The position numbers and the translations under genes are program-made. Shown piece by piece: positions 6,914 to 15,401 of a DNA stretch of 36,595 bases. This DNA comes from a virus, in the IMG/VR virus record IMGVR_UViG_3300004369_000054, positions 1 through 36,595 of that record, one strand, 5' to 3'. Under the pieces are notes generated by a model, which worked only from the letters and a program-made list of their open reading frames with translations, was not told where the DNA came from and searched no databases. Positions within the stretch are counted from its first letter, which is position 1. Every line of letters begins with the position of its first letter.

Positions 6914-8673
6914 ATTATTTTCCAACCCTCGGTGCTATCAGACATCAATCCTGAATCATTTGTAATATAACACCCCTTATCAAGTTCCGCCTGAGTCGCA
7001 CTGCCATAATCATTTGCCGAGTTGTCCATAACAAACCCGAATCGCCCGATATAGCCGAACTTAATGCACTTATATGTTACTTTATGACCGCTCTCGACCT
7101 CATGCCGAGATATAACAAAAAATAAAGTTGAAAGCTCATCACCCTGCGGGTCAACCAGCGACCTGTGGCTTATTCTTAACACCCCGCCTACATCGATAGA
7201 ACGGTCTTTCGCATCTACCGAAAACTGCACATATACAGGGTTATCCTTGTATGACAAAACAATTTTACTTGCGGTAGATAATGCCAGTGCAGCATCGTCT
7301 TCGGTAAGCCACCTGCTATATACCGATCGGATACTTGGACCGTCATATTGATTTTCAGATTCTTTATCCAAAGCAACAGATAATTGAGCTTTCTTATAAT
7401 TAGACTCGTCTTTTAAATCTTTCGTAGGGTCGTTAACATCATAAAAGAACCATAACTGCGACACCCTTTGAGCCGGCTCTCTGGTAATACTAAAACTGTT
7501 AGCTATAATATGATTTTCTTCGGTGATATCTGTTATTGATTCATCTTGAACAGGTCGTACCGCTTGAAATTTAACCTCCTGATTTACCTCGTCCCACCAT
7601 AAAACACTTCCTGTTTGCTCCAAAAGCTCACCTATCAAAGTGGTTACACCGGTAGGCTTGGTTATAAGTGCCGATAAAATTGCATCAGACAACCAAGAAT
7701 CAGCTTCCGCCGCCCAATCTGTAGTCGGCAAATAGCTAGATGACACGTTACCGTAAGTATTTAGCAGCGTTTCAAGGATCGAATCTATCCGTTCATCGAC
7801 AAATTCAACACAAACCTGAACTAAATCCCCTTCGCTATGGTCATCTGCTTCGGTATTATTAACGGCTCTTGTTAATGTCAAATTATCCCCGGAACGTGTA
7901 AAACTCATTACCTCGTCACCTATTCTTAATTTGCCTGAAGCCGGATATTCCTCATCACCGATTCCGCTTGGTGAAAGGGTGGCAGATGTAGCAACGTCCG
8001 TTATATCTGCATTTAATGACCCGGTGTTAGATGTCGGGATTTGTGCTTTCTTATCATCGGCTAATTTTAAAATATCCTTTGCAACGATAGTCACCCTGTC
8101 GTTACTATCAACACCTGTAATCTTATCGATGATATAATGCCGGGTTCTCATGCTTGCAACACTTTGTCCTACATACCCCTCACGAACCCTTAAAGATCGG
8201 TTTTGAAAATAAGGATTCCTTTTTAACCACTTCCTCCAAAATGTGCTTTTTTCCGAAGGGTTAAACCCCCTATCGCTTTTATACTGATCAACCCTCGAAT
8301 CATTATAAGGGATATCCTTCATGCGTATAGTAACACTTGCTCTTTTGCCTAAAGGGCTTAGATTAGGATTTCCGTTTGCTAAATTTATTTCGGTAGGATT
8401 ACTACTGACACTCTCAACTATAGATATATATTGCTCACTTTCCGAAGGACCGGGGAAGCTTGCCGACTTAGTACAAAATCTCAAAGTTAAAGCCGTGCCT
8501 TTTTCATAATTCGCACTATCCTGACAAGTCGCAAACGTATTGTAGCACTTAAAATCACCCGTAACGCCGACAGAAGCCGTACAAGGGGAAGTCCCATATG
8601 TTCTGCTGCAAAAATCCTGATCTATTTCTACAATAGTTATAGGCTCTCTACCTAAAGTATTTTCATCAACCAT
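6910..8673 (-). CDS. Tail tip/hub-type protein with cysteine-rich N-terminus
   Basis: A 587-aa tail protein. The N-terminal 70 residues contain five cysteines in the order FCSRTYG, SPCTA, FKCYNTFATC and RFC (C22, C31, C43, C50, C67). This resembles the N-terminal region of lambda gpL-like tail-tip proteins, some of which bind an iron-sulphur cluster. The middle and end (IDKITGVDSNDRVTIVAKDIL, DVGGVLRISHRSLVDPQGD) resemble baseplate hub domains that orient the tail tip. It directly follows the distal tail gene with a 1-nt overlap and precedes the fibre genes, the normal order for a hub. Cluster binding is an inference from the cysteines only. Confidence 0.65.
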   Translation of the reverse strand: MVDENTLGREPITIVEIDQDFCSRTYGTSPCTASVGVTGDFKCYNTFATCQDSANYEKGTALTLRFCTKSASFPGPSESEQYISIVESVSSNPTEINLANGNPNLSPLGKRASVTIRMKDIPYNDSRVDQYKSDRGFNPSEKSTFWRKWLKRNPYFQNRSLRVREGYVGQSVASMRTRHYIIDKITGVDSNDRVTIVAKDILKLADDKKAQIPTSNTGSLNADITDVATSATLSPSGIGDEEYPASGKLRIGDEVMSFTRSGDNLTLTRAVNNTEADDHSEGDLVQVCVEFVDERIDSILETLLNTYGNVSSSYLPTTDWAAEADSWLSDAILSALITKPTGVTTLIGELLEQTGSVLWWDEVNQEVKFQAVRPVQDESITDITEENHIIANSFSITREPAQRVSQLWFFYDVNDPTKDLKDESNYKKAQLSVALDKESENQYDGPSIRSVYSRWLTEDDAALALSTASKIVLSYKDNPVYVQFSVDAKDRSIDVGGVLRISHRSLVDPQGDELSTLFFVISRHEVESGHKVTYKCIKFGYIGRFGFVMDNSANDYGSATQAELDKGCYITNDSGLMSDSTEGWKII

Positions 8674-9452
8674 TATAATAACTTCGCATTCGCATTAATT
8701 GAAAATTGCATCAAATCACGCTGCCCCATGTTTGAAGCCGAAAGGTCTCCGTCAGTCCAACAATAACAAACCTCATCAGGATAACTTGTGGGTCTCCAAG
8801 CAAAAAAGAAAGGGTTGTCAACCGCATCTTCGATAAACGGCAATATATTTGTCCTCACCCAAGCTGCCGTTAAATTCGGAAAGTCTGCCCTTAAAAAAGC
8901 ACCCTCCCTTACTACCGACCGCCCCAGATACTGACCTGTCTCACTAATATTCGGTCTTATTACATGCTGCTTTGCAAATATTATCGGTGTATGACCGCCA
9001 TAAAGCTGCCTTTCCATAACAAGCTGAACGCCCATAAATATACTTGCAACAGATGGTACGCTTCCGCCTGTGAATTCAATTTTAAAAATCTGTCTGTTTT
9101 GGCTTTCAAATAAGAAAAGTATAACCGAATCATCTGTCGGTGTTATCGTATCTATAGTTTGCCATGAAGCCCCGTCCCAATATTGTATATTAATAGTATT
9201 TCCTTGAGTTCCACAGTTATGCCCTGCAATGCCTATATAGTCTATTGTGGTGGCACTGCCCATATCAAACTCAAGGTAAGAATCCTGACTTGTCGGCTTC
9301 CAAAATGTGGAAGTTAAACCGTCCTGAACATTCTCTTTATCAAAATCGGTAGCCTCACTGCTTGCAGTTATAGCAGCTGCAGCAGAAAGATTGTTATAAC
9401 AGACCCTCGGATAGTCAGGATTGACAAGACTTCCGTCAATAACTACGCTCAC
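8673..9452 (-). CDS. Distal tail protein with discoidin-like N-terminal domain
   Basis: A 259-aa protein in the position of a distal tail (Dit) protein, straight after the tape measure. Residues 25-140 have the pattern of an F5/8 type C (discoidin, galactose-binding-like) fold: NVQDGLTSTFWKPTSQDSYLEFDMGSA (in part), IDYIGIAGHNCG and IEFTGG. The rest, LGRSVVREGAFLRADFPNLTAAWV and NPFFFAWRPTSYPDEVCYCW (in part), resembles tail proteins that assemble at the tube end. A role in tail-tip assembly with possible carbohydrate binding is likely. It overlaps the tape-measure gene by 4 nt. Confidence 0.7.
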   Translation of the reverse strand: MSVVIDGSLVNPDYPRVCYNNLSAAAAITASSEATDFDKENVQDGLTSTFWKPTSQDSYLEFDMGSATTIDYIGIAGHNCGTQGNTINIQYWDGASWQTIDTITPTDDSVILFLFESQNRQIFKIEFTGGSVPSVASIFMGVQLVMERQLYGGHTPIIFAKQHVIRPNISETGQYLGRSVVREGAFLRADFPNLTAAWVRTNILPFIEDAVDNPFFFAWRPTSYPDEVCYCWTDGDLSASNMGQRDLMQFSINANAKLL

Positions 9453-11185
9453 GATAACCTCACACTTCCCAAACTAGCACCGTCACCGATTCTTTCATTA
9501 ATTCCCTTAATAATATTATCGATTTGCCGACCGCTATACAATTCATCTTCGGTTATTCCGCTTATTACCAAATCTAATATGCTCGATGCATTGCCCGAAC
9601 CCGTCCCCCCGGAGCCTGAACCGGCTCCAGTAGTTGGCGTTACAGGTGCTGCAGGTGTTGAACCTGATATTGATGGAGCCGATCCTCCCCCGCCACCTGA
9701 AAAGGATGTATTTTTAATAGACCGAATATGCTGAAAAGCAACCGCCGCATGTGCCGCTGCCATACCTACATTAACTGGAAATGGGTATGAGTTCCATGTC
9801 GTATTAATACCGTCATATGCTTTTATAGTTGCATTTGCTATTGCTGCAACTTTATTTGCTTCAAAAAAAGCTCTGTTATGCTGTGCAACACCTGCTGTTA
9901 TATTCTCAAGCTCCCCAAACACGGTTTTAGCCTGATCCTTGTATGACATTTCTTGGAATTTTTCTAATCGGCTTAAACCTTGCTTGCGAATTTCTTCAGC
10001 CTTATCTTGGTGCCGTATCATCTCATTTTCAAATAATGAATTATATTCCTGTTCTGAAATTAATTCATTTTCTTTGAATATTTGAAGTTTCTCCATTCTA
10101 GCGGCATAATTCTCATCTTCTAATTCAGATTTAGTCATTAAAGATTGCTGGAACATCTCCAAATCCCGTTGGAGTAATTCTCTTTTTCTTTCAGCCTCTT
10201 CTACCGCTTTAGCCGCCTCTTCTTCAGGCTTACCAACAGGAACCGGTGCGTTAGGATCAATCCCTCCCATACCGCTGCCCGCCATCATCGTTTGTAAATC
10301 TATCCCCTCTTTAACCAGCATATTATTTGTTTGCTGTTCCGAATTTAAAGATTTGAGCATATTCCAAACGGCACCCGTTTGAGGCATTGTCGATAATATT
10401 CTATCTCCCCATTCCTGAATCAACGGTATATTTTCACGGGTGTTGTCGGCAAGCTCTTTCATAGCATCGGCTGAGTTAATCAGCAAGTTAGTAAGACCCG
10501 CATCTCCGATGGCTTTTATTAATTTGTCAAAAGAATCATTCATATTGGACAAGGCGACATTTAATGTATCTGCCTGTCTTTCCATTGCACCTGCAAACTG
10601 ATTATCGCCGATACTTTGCAGATAACTTGATATTTCATCTGCGTTTTTTCTTATCGTAGTACTAACACCTTGAAAGGTGAATGTAACATTATCTCCTTCT
10701 TGTTTTGCTTTTATACCGAATTCTTTTAGCCGTTCAAACTCTCCGGTAGAGGCATCTGCAACCGCCTCAATCATTTGATTAAGGCCCTTACCCATTGCAC
10801 TAGCCGTATTTCCGTACGAATTTAAAGCCTTTTCGCTCGGGTCAAGACCGAGTGCTTTCATTTTGATGAATGAGTCGACAACTTCCGCTAATTGAAAAGG
10901 TGTTGTAGATGCAAAATCCTGTAATTTTTCAAATTCTTTAGCAGCCTTTTCAGAGCTGCCGGTCACTGTAATTAGTGAGGCTTCTAATTTTTCAAATTTC
11001 GTAATAACATCGGTCATGCCTTTTAAGGCAAATGCCGCACTATATGCCCCTGCAATCAATGCAAAACTAGCCTTAGCCTTATTACTAAAACCTGTTATTT
11101 GGTTATTAGCTTCGGCAAAACCTTCCTTAAGCTGTCGGTTATTAACCTCAAATTTTACTAATAACGAATCAATTGTTGTAGCCAT
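9449..11185 (-). CDS. Tail tape measure protein
   Basis: 578 aa. The N-terminal region is typical of phage tape measures: DSLLVKFEVNNRQLKEGFAEANNQ, then long helices such as FEKLEASLITVTGSSEKAAKEFEKLQDFAS and FQLAEVVDSFIKMKALGLDPSEKALNSYG (in part). A hydrophobic stretch at about residues 38-52 could insert in a membrane. A long coiled coil with many Glu and Lys follows at 310-410, and the C-terminus is Gly/Ser/Pro-rich. At about 0.15 nm per residue the tail would be near 85 nm. The ATG shares one base with the TAA of the frameshifted chaperone product (TAATG), so the two are coupled. Confidence 0.85.
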   Translation of the reverse strand: MATTIDSLLVKFEVNNRQLKEGFAEANNQITGFSNKAKASFALIAGAYSAAFALKGMTDVITKFEKLEASLITVTGSSEKAAKEFEKLQDFASTTPFQLAEVVDSFIKMKALGLDPSEKALNSYGNTASAMGKGLNQMIEAVADASTGEFERLKEFGIKAKQEGDNVTFTFQGVSTTIRKNADEISSYLQSIGDNQFAGAMERQADTLNVALSNMNDSFDKLIKAIGDAGLTNLLINSADAMKELADNTRENIPLIQEWGDRILSTMPQTGAVWNMLKSLNSEQQTNNMLVKEGIDLQTMMAGSGMGGIDPNAPVPVGKPEEEAAKAVEEAERKRELLQRDLEMFQQSLMTKSELEDENYAARMEKLQIFKENELISEQEYNSLFENEMIRHQDKAEEIRKQGLSRLEKFQEMSYKDQAKTVFGELENITAGVAQHNRAFFEANKVAAIANATIKAYDGINTTWNSYPFPVNVGMAAAHAAVAFQHIRSIKNTSFSGGGGGSAPSISGSTPAAPVTPTTGAGSGSGGTGSGNASSILDLVISGITEDELYSGRQIDNIIKGINERIGDGASLGSVRLS

Positions 11186-11726
11186 TATTTCTTTCTCACA
11201 AAAGGACGTGCTTCAGGAAGATCCATAAGTGCTCGAAGCTCTTTGATATTCATTTTGTTTTCTTTTTTGCGGGTAGCGTGGGTGTAAATAAGCCAAAATT
11301 CTTTTGGGTGCATTTTCCAAAATTCGCTTGGCTGAATATTAAAGTTCAAAATTGCAACAGCATAAAAATACGCATGAAAAGGTTCCTCTTCATAGCTGTC
11401 GTTAGTTACTTTTTTTCCGCTTGCCCTTCTACCTCCTTTTCATATTCTTCAGGCTCTTTTCCGGTTAAAAGAGGAACAATTAAATTACGAAGGTTTATCA
11501 TATGCTTGATTAGTCCGTCATTCGTTATCTTTTCAAATAATTGAGGCTTTGAATATGGTGTCGATTGAAGATGATAATATGCATTAACAATATCTGAAAC
11601 TGTTACAGTTTCTTTGACGCATCTAGTACCATAACCTACAAATGTACCCATTTCTGACTCAGCTTTCTTGATATTTTCAAATGTCGGGTTTAACTCTATT
11701 TCTTCACCTGCAAGAGTAATTTTCAT
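11185..11726 (-). CDS. Tail assembly chaperone, long form by -1 frameshift
   Basis: Reading the 106-aa short form up to AAAAAAG and slipping back one base opens 74 further codons that end exactly at the tape-measure start. This gives a product of about 180 aa. The extension contains EPFHAYFYAVAI, PSEFWKMHPKEFWLIY and LRALMDLPEARPFVRKK. The EFWxMxPxEFWL pattern is that of the GTA/HK97-type second tail chaperone (TAC, rcc01693-like). The extension has no start codon of its own near its beginning. Short and long chaperones made by -1 slippage between the major tail and tape-measure genes are an established feature of long-tailed phages (lambda G and GT). They act by coating the tape measure during tail assembly. 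Confidence 0.85.
11406..11726 (-). CDS. Tail assembly chaperone, short form (GTA gp10-like)
   Basis: 106 aa, zero-frame product ending at TAA 11408-11406. It opens KITLAGEEIELNPTFENIKKAESEMG, the pattern of GTA gene-10-like tail proteins, with TVSDIVNAYYH and MINLRNLIVPLLTGKEPEEYEKE following. In GTAs the equivalent gene lies between the major tail gene and the tape measure, as here. The last codons GAA AAA AAG form a slippery site, so this product is the abundant non-shifted chaperone. Confidence 0.8.
   Translation of the reverse strand: MKITLAGEEIELNPTFENIKKAESEMGTFVGYGTRCVKETVTVSDIVNAYYHLQSTPYSKPQLFEKITNDGLIKHMINLRNLIVPLLTGKEPEEYEKEVEGQAEKK
11409..11415 (-). other. Slippery heptamer A AAA AAG
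   Basis: The minus strand reads GCGG, then seven A residues, then GTAA. In the zero frame (GAA AAA AAG TAA) this is the canonical X XXY YYZ -1 slippery site, one codon before the stop. No strong downstream stimulatory hairpin was recognised by eye. Confidence 0.85.
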
Positions 11727-11757
11727 AATATTTAATATTTAATCCTTATATTAATCC

Positions 11758-12177
11758 TTAAGATTTAGTTACGGCTCCGGAGCTCTCAATTGTTAAGCTA
11801 AAACCTAACGGGTCATCGGTTCCACCGCTCTCTTCAAAGCCCGTTATAATACCTGCAAAGTCAAGTGTTCCGCCGGCGTTTGAGCCGGGTACAACTATCT
11901 GAAAGTTTCGTTTAGTCCCTGCTTGAAAGTCAGTGAACAAACTATCATACGCAGCCTCATCTTTTGTCACGCCTGATATAGAAAAACTAGATGCCATACC
12001 GAACTTGCCCTCAAGCAACTCCCTAACCCCTGCATCATCATTATTGGTTACATCAACCGTTCCATTCGAATGTGATGCTGAAACACTCTGAACTCCACCA
12101 AATGTTGTGAATGTTTCAGAAGGATTTCCTCCGTCACCGACTTTAAACAACATTCCTCTTCCGGCAATTCCACCCAT
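11758..12177 (-). CDS. Major tail protein, TP901-1 family
   Basis: 139 aa. The N-terminus GGIAGRGMLFKVGDGG, the centre VDVTNNDDAGVRELLEGKFGMASSFSISGV (in part) and the end GGTLDFAGIITGFEESGGTDDPLGFSLTIESSG (in part) match the TP901-1-like major tail tube family. Monomers stack as rings to form the tail tube. It lies between the tail completion gene and the chaperone gene, as in HK97-like phages. A good AGGAGAAATT precedes the ATG. Confidence 0.85.
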   Translation of the reverse strand: MGGIAGRGMLFKVGDGGNPSETFTTFGGVQSVSASHSNGTVDVTNNDDAGVRELLEGKFGMASSFSISGVTKDEAAYDSLFTDFQAGTKRNFQIVVPGSNAGGTLDFAGIITGFEESGGTDDPLGFSLTIESSGAVTKS

Positions 12178-12197
12178 GATAATTTCTCCTAAATTAA

Positions 12198-12602
12198 TTA
12201 ATTAGATTGAGTTAAACAACGAAAACGCAACACACCGTGATATGTCAGACCGTCGGGGTCTAAATAAATTTCTTCAAAATCAAACTGAATCAAAATAATA
12301 TGTTGATTAGAAATACTTATATTTTGATTTTGTAATATTCGATATATTTCCGCATGAATCTGTTTTATTTCTTTGCGACCACGCTTTCTCGACCAGCTAT
12401 TGATAGTAAGTATATGCTCCATTCCGTCAGTATCTTTCGTATCAAAAGCATTAATTGACGACTCCCCGATTGTTACATATGGAAATGCGGTTTCCTGCTC
12501 GACATGATCATATACACCTGTAATAAGACCCGTTAATGTTGCATCACCTGTTAAGGCATCATAAAGAGCCTTTTGCATGTCCCAAGAAGCATAACCGGTC
12601 AT
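12198..12602 (-). CDS. DUF3168 tail completion/terminator protein
   Basis: 134 aa with the DUF3168 pattern: ALYDALTGDATLTGLITGVYDHV near the N-terminus, FPYVTIGESS, HILTINSWSRKRGRKEIKQIHAEIYRIL in the middle (in part) and GVLRFRCLTQ at the end. Members act at the head-proximal end of the tail as completion or terminator proteins. It overlaps the previous HK97 gp10-like gene by 4 nt and precedes the major tail gene, which is the usual order. Confidence 0.8.
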   Translation of the reverse strand: MTGYASWDMQKALYDALTGDATLTGLITGVYDHVEQETAFPYVTIGESSINAFDTKDTDGMEHILTINSWSRKRGRKEIKQIHAEIYRILQNQNISISNQHIILIQFDFEEIYLDPDGLTYHGVLRFRCLTQSN

Positions 12603-13123
12603 TTTTTACTATATTTTTTGATGTTTCTTTTTACGTCCCTTGTAAGCTCCAATCGGAACTTTCTTTTTTCTTTATAAAACGCCGGCAGCAAAAACGGTCT
12701 GGCTTTAATTCCCCTTGAGCCGAACTCAAGGTTCTTAGCAGCTCCATACCCGCCCCGAATCGTTGCAACCCTTCTTTCCATGCCTTTTTTAGAAACAAAA
12801 TAGGCAATATGTTTAGTCATATCACCTTCATCCTCGGCAGGTGACTGACCGGGAGCTGATGCTCTATGCGGCGTTTTTCTGTCTTTTACGGGTATCATCT
12901 GCCCTTTAACTTTGACAAATCTATCCGCTTTTTCTCCTTTTCTTAAAGCTCTCCAATCATAAAGCTTGCCTGATTTTGCACGGTTTTGAACGTTATGAAC
13001 TGCATTATTGCGAACCTGTAAAGCCGCCTGCTCTAAAATTTCGTTTACTATCCTATCATGCGTTGCCGAAATCCTCATTATTCTTTGCTTCAAACGGCTA
13101 ATACCGACTATTGACGGTTTCAA
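12599..13123 (-). CDS. HK97 gp10-like head-tail/tail component
   Basis: 174 aa, strongly basic. It has the features of the HK97 gp10 family: a helical start with VNEILEQAALQVRNNAVHNV, then HRASAPGQSPAEDEGDM in the middle and AAKNLEFGSRGIKARPFLLPAF near the end. Family members belong to the neck or tail completion complex. Adjacent genes overlap by 4 nt on both sides. Many Lys codons at the end encode a positively charged tail. Confidence 0.8.
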   Translation of the reverse strand: MKPSIVGISRLKQRIMRISATHDRIVNEILEQAALQVRNNAVHNVQNRAKSGKLYDWRALRKGEKADRFVKVKGQMIPVKDRKTPHRASAPGQSPAEDEGDMTKHIAYFVSKKGMERRVATIRGGYGAAKNLEFGSRGIKARPFLLPAFYKEKRKFRLELTRDVKRNIKKYSKK

Positions 13124-13440
13124 ATTGCTACTCCCTGTTCCGCAATTATCTCATTATATCTTTTTCTTTCGTCAGGATTCGTAATTGAACGGATATTCAA
13201 GTTTTTCCCTTGCCAAACAATCCGCATTTTTTCACTTAAATCGCTTCTATATCTTATTTTTATTTTATACAAAACTTCGGCTTGCAACTGGTCTGCTTGG
13301 GCTTCTTCGTCGATTTTAACGGGACTAACTTTCCCCCAAACCGTTACATGGTTAATCCATGTGGCTGTAAAACCACCGCCTCCGTCTGCAACATCAGATT
13401 CTGTCTGAAACTTTACTCTTTCCCTCATATTTGCAATCAT
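13120..13440 (-). CDS. Phage head-tail joining protein (head-closure type)
   Basis: 106 aa with the layout of SPP1 gp16/HK97 gp7-like head-closure proteins: MRERVKFQTES at the start, GGGGFTATWINHVTVWGKVSPV, then YKIKIRYRSDLSEKMRIVWQGKNLNIRSI and the DERKRYNEIIAEQG ending (in part). These proteins seal the portal-connector channel and bind the tail. The order connector, joining protein, gp10-like and DUF3168 is classic for this region. Confidence 0.85.
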   Translation of the reverse strand: MIANMRERVKFQTESDVADGGGGFTATWINHVTVWGKVSPVKIDEEAQADQLQAEVLYKIKIRYRSDLSEKMRIVWQGKNLNIRSITNPDERKRYNEIIAEQGVAI

Positions 13441-14015
13441 GAAAAGAACCTCAAATCCCTATAAGGCTCTAACAAATATTTCGTTGTCATCGGAACTTCA
13501 TTAAGCGGTCGTCCTATATCTACGGACTCCCTATGTTCGTACAAATGCCCTATCATTTGCAGCATCGCTTGAATAATTTCTTTCGGGATATCGCTACTTC
13601 CTCCGTAGCCGATTATAGCCCGAATAGTTACTGCATTCATCTGGCATCTGGTTGACGGAAAAACTTTGCCATAAGCAGGGGCAATTCTTGCCGGCTGACT
13701 AATTGTATCGACAATATAATTTGAAGAACCCCATGTTTGTAATTCTCCGTTAGGATCAATATAGGTTATAGAACTAACCGACTGCAAAGGAGGCATTGAT
13801 ACTTCTATTACATCAATAGGAAATTCATCTATCTTAAAATCAACGGTTTTGGTCATTAAAGCCCGTCTGGTAAACCTTTCTGCAAATTCCCTTGCGGAAC
13901 CTATCAAAGACAAAATATAATCATCTTCGTCGGAGTGATCCACACGGAGATGATCTTTAGCCTTTGAAATAGAAATAGGCTCGGATTCCGGAGGCGTAAC
14001 AACCGTATAAATCAT
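13437..14015 (-). CDS. Head-tail connector protein, gp6-like
   Basis: 192 aa. The N-terminal helix set PISISKAKDHLRVDHSDEDDYILSLIGSAREFAERFTRRAL (in part) is the signature of the gp6/DnaT-like connector fold. A beta section follows, then ending helices PKEIIQAMLQMIGHLYEHRESV. It attaches under the portal and adapts it to the tail. Adjacent genes are spaced 2 bp upstream and overlap by 4 nt downstream, consistent with one operon. Confidence 0.85.
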   Translation of the reverse strand: MIYTVVTPPESEPISISKAKDHLRVDHSDEDDYILSLIGSAREFAERFTRRALMTKTVDFKIDEFPIDVIEVSMPPLQSVSSITYIDPNGELQTWGSSNYIVDTISQPARIAPAYGKVFPSTRCQMNAVTIRAIIGYGGSSDIPKEIIQAMLQMIGHLYEHRESVDIGRPLNEVPMTTKYLLEPYRDLRFFS

Positions 14016-14017
14016 TT

Positions 14018-14410
14018 TTAACCTTTAGTTAGCTCTTTAAGTATTTTCATCGCTTCGGATTTTTTTATTGCCTGCTCGGTAACCTGTTTATTTTGACTGT
14101 CAAAAACGTGGTAATAACCGCCGCCTATATGTTTTATTTCAAAGGCACCACTTGCTTTATTATTTATTTTTGATGTATTTTCAGGAGCATTTATCGTTGC
14201 AGTTTCAATATTTTTAACGCTTTTTGCTAAGTTATTAGCCGATGTGCTTGCCAAATTTTCACCTGTATTACTTATAAGTTCTGCATATTTACAGGCAATC
14301 AGCTCATTGGCTTGGTTTTCGGTAACGCCGCAAGCCGGAATATCTAAAACAGATCCCGGGTTAAAAGTTCCTTGGGGACCGGACATCATCGTTCTTAATT
14401 TGATTTTCAT
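14018..14410 (-). CDS. Hypothetical head-region protein
   Basis: 130 aa. The N-terminal part (MKIKLRTMMSGPQGTFNPGSVLDIPACGVTENQANELIACKYAEL, in part) has the look of the short phage head protein that precedes the connector gene in many HK97-like clusters. A low-complexity Asn/Thr/Ser linker follows. The C-terminal 40 residues, with FEIKHIGGGYYHVFDSQNKQVTE, form a small beta-helix unit. Position suggests a head or neck component; no activity is predicted. Confidence 0.65.
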   Translation of the reverse strand: MKIKLRTMMSGPQGTFNPGSVLDIPACGVTENQANELIACKYAELISNTGENLASTSANNLAKSVKNIETATINAPENTSKINNKASGAFEIKHIGGGYYHVFDSQNKQVTEQAIKKSEAMKILKELTKG

Positions 14411-14415
14411 TATAA

Positions 14416-14790
14416 TTACCCTTCAATAAATGTTATTGTGCCGGTTTTTGTGTCACCACCATTTGCTATTACGCACTTAATACGCTCATCAACAACATAT
14501 ATTTCGTGCAAAACCGCCTCTCCTCCGGATGCATACAAAGCGGCGACTCCGGCGGTATCATGCACCGGTTGTTTCGGTGATATTGTTTTAGACGCATTTA
14601 CATTACTTTCCGTCCATATATTTTGTCCGGTTGTTTCTGATGTAATTGTAAAATCAACACCGTCCGCAAAATCTGTTTTATCGTAAATAGCATTTATGAT
14701 TTTGCCGTTGAGTGGTTTTTCTGTGTAAGCAACAGCATCTCCGCTTGAGTTTGTAACAATTTCAACAATATGTTTTTTAGCGTAAGTCAT
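14416..14790 (-). CDS. Hypothetical virion protein
   Basis: 124 aa, beta-rich and soluble, with no signal peptide or membrane segment. It contains ITSETTGQNIWTESNVNASKTISPKQPVHD (in part) and ends KCVIANGGDTKTGTITFIEG, a pattern I recognise from conserved unnamed proteins in head gene clusters of alphaproteobacterial phages. It lies between a decoration-type gene and the connector region, 12 bp from the upstream gene, so a structural role is likely. No function can be assigned. Confidence 0.65.
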   Translation of the reverse strand: MTYAKKHIVEIVTNSSGDAVAYTEKPLNGKIINAIYDKTDFADGVDFTITSETTGQNIWTESNVNASKTISPKQPVHDTAGVAALYASGGEAVLHEIYVVDERIKCVIANGGDTKTGTITFIEG

Positions 14791-14802
14791 AATTAACCCT
14801 TT

Positions 14803-15321
14803 CTAAGCACCGTAATCACCGGTGACCATTTGAGAACCGACAATAGTTTCTCCCGTATTTGGAAGTGATACTACCGGATAGAATCCGGTTTTAGCAGTAT
14901 CGGTTATTTCCAATATAAAAACACCGGTTGCCAAGGTCTGCACTCGTAAAGCCTTTTTAGCCGTAAGTGTACCCAAAACAGTACCGCTTGCAGCTTTAGC
15001 CGTAACAGTACCGCTTGCAGTAGTTGCCGTCAGTCCTGCACCTGTGGCAGCATCAGACAGATATACATCTAAGCTGTGCGGGGATTCTATTGTAGTGCCC
15101 GCTGCATTTTTAACCGTGATTGTTACCTCGGACACATTTGCAGCAGCTGCTGCATATGAAAATGTAACATTTGTTGCCTTGCCGGCAGCTTCCGCCAACT
15201 CCGAGCTTACATCGGTGCCGTTTATTTTCAAAGCCCCGCCAGTTTCAATGTTAATCTCACCACCGGCGGCTACAACCTGTTTATTGCCGCCCTGTTCCAT
15301 ATATACTTTTGTATTAGACAT
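14803..15321 (-). CDS. Decoration-type head protein
   Basis: 172 aa, Ala/Thr/Gly-rich. Short N-terminal beta strands (MEQGGNKQVVAAGGEINIETGGALKINGT, in part) resemble the first strands of phage virion decoration proteins. The central TVTAKAASGTVLGTLTAKKALRVQTLATGVF is followed by KTGFYPVVSLPNTGETIVGSQM. Location two genes after the major capsid gene supports a head decoration or accessory structural role. A terminator lies upstream at 15347-15378, so it may be made in lower amounts than the capsid protein. Confidence 0.6.
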   Translation of the reverse strand: MSNTKVYMEQGGNKQVVAAGGEINIETGGALKINGTDVSSELAEAAGKATNVTFSYAAAAANVSEVTITVKNAAGTTIESPHSLDVYLSDAATGAGLTATTASGTVTAKAASGTVLGTLTAKKALRVQTLATGVFILEITDTAKTGFYPVVSLPNTGETIVGSQMVTGDYGA

Positions 15322-15346
15322 AATACTTCTCGTTTTTTATATTATC

Positions 15347-15378
15347 AAAAAAAACGAAGGACAAATTAATGCCCTTCG
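15347..15378 (-). terminator. Intra-operon rho-independent terminator
   Basis: On the minus strand CGAAGG pairs with CCTTCG (15378-15373 and 15360-15355) across a 12-nt loop and is followed by eight T residues (15354-15347). It lies between two head genes in the same operon, so readthrough or antitermination is needed for the tail genes. It may set the ratio of capsid to downstream proteins. Confidence 0.75.
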
Positions 15379-15401
15379 ATTAAATAAGGCACCATTAAAG
15401 A

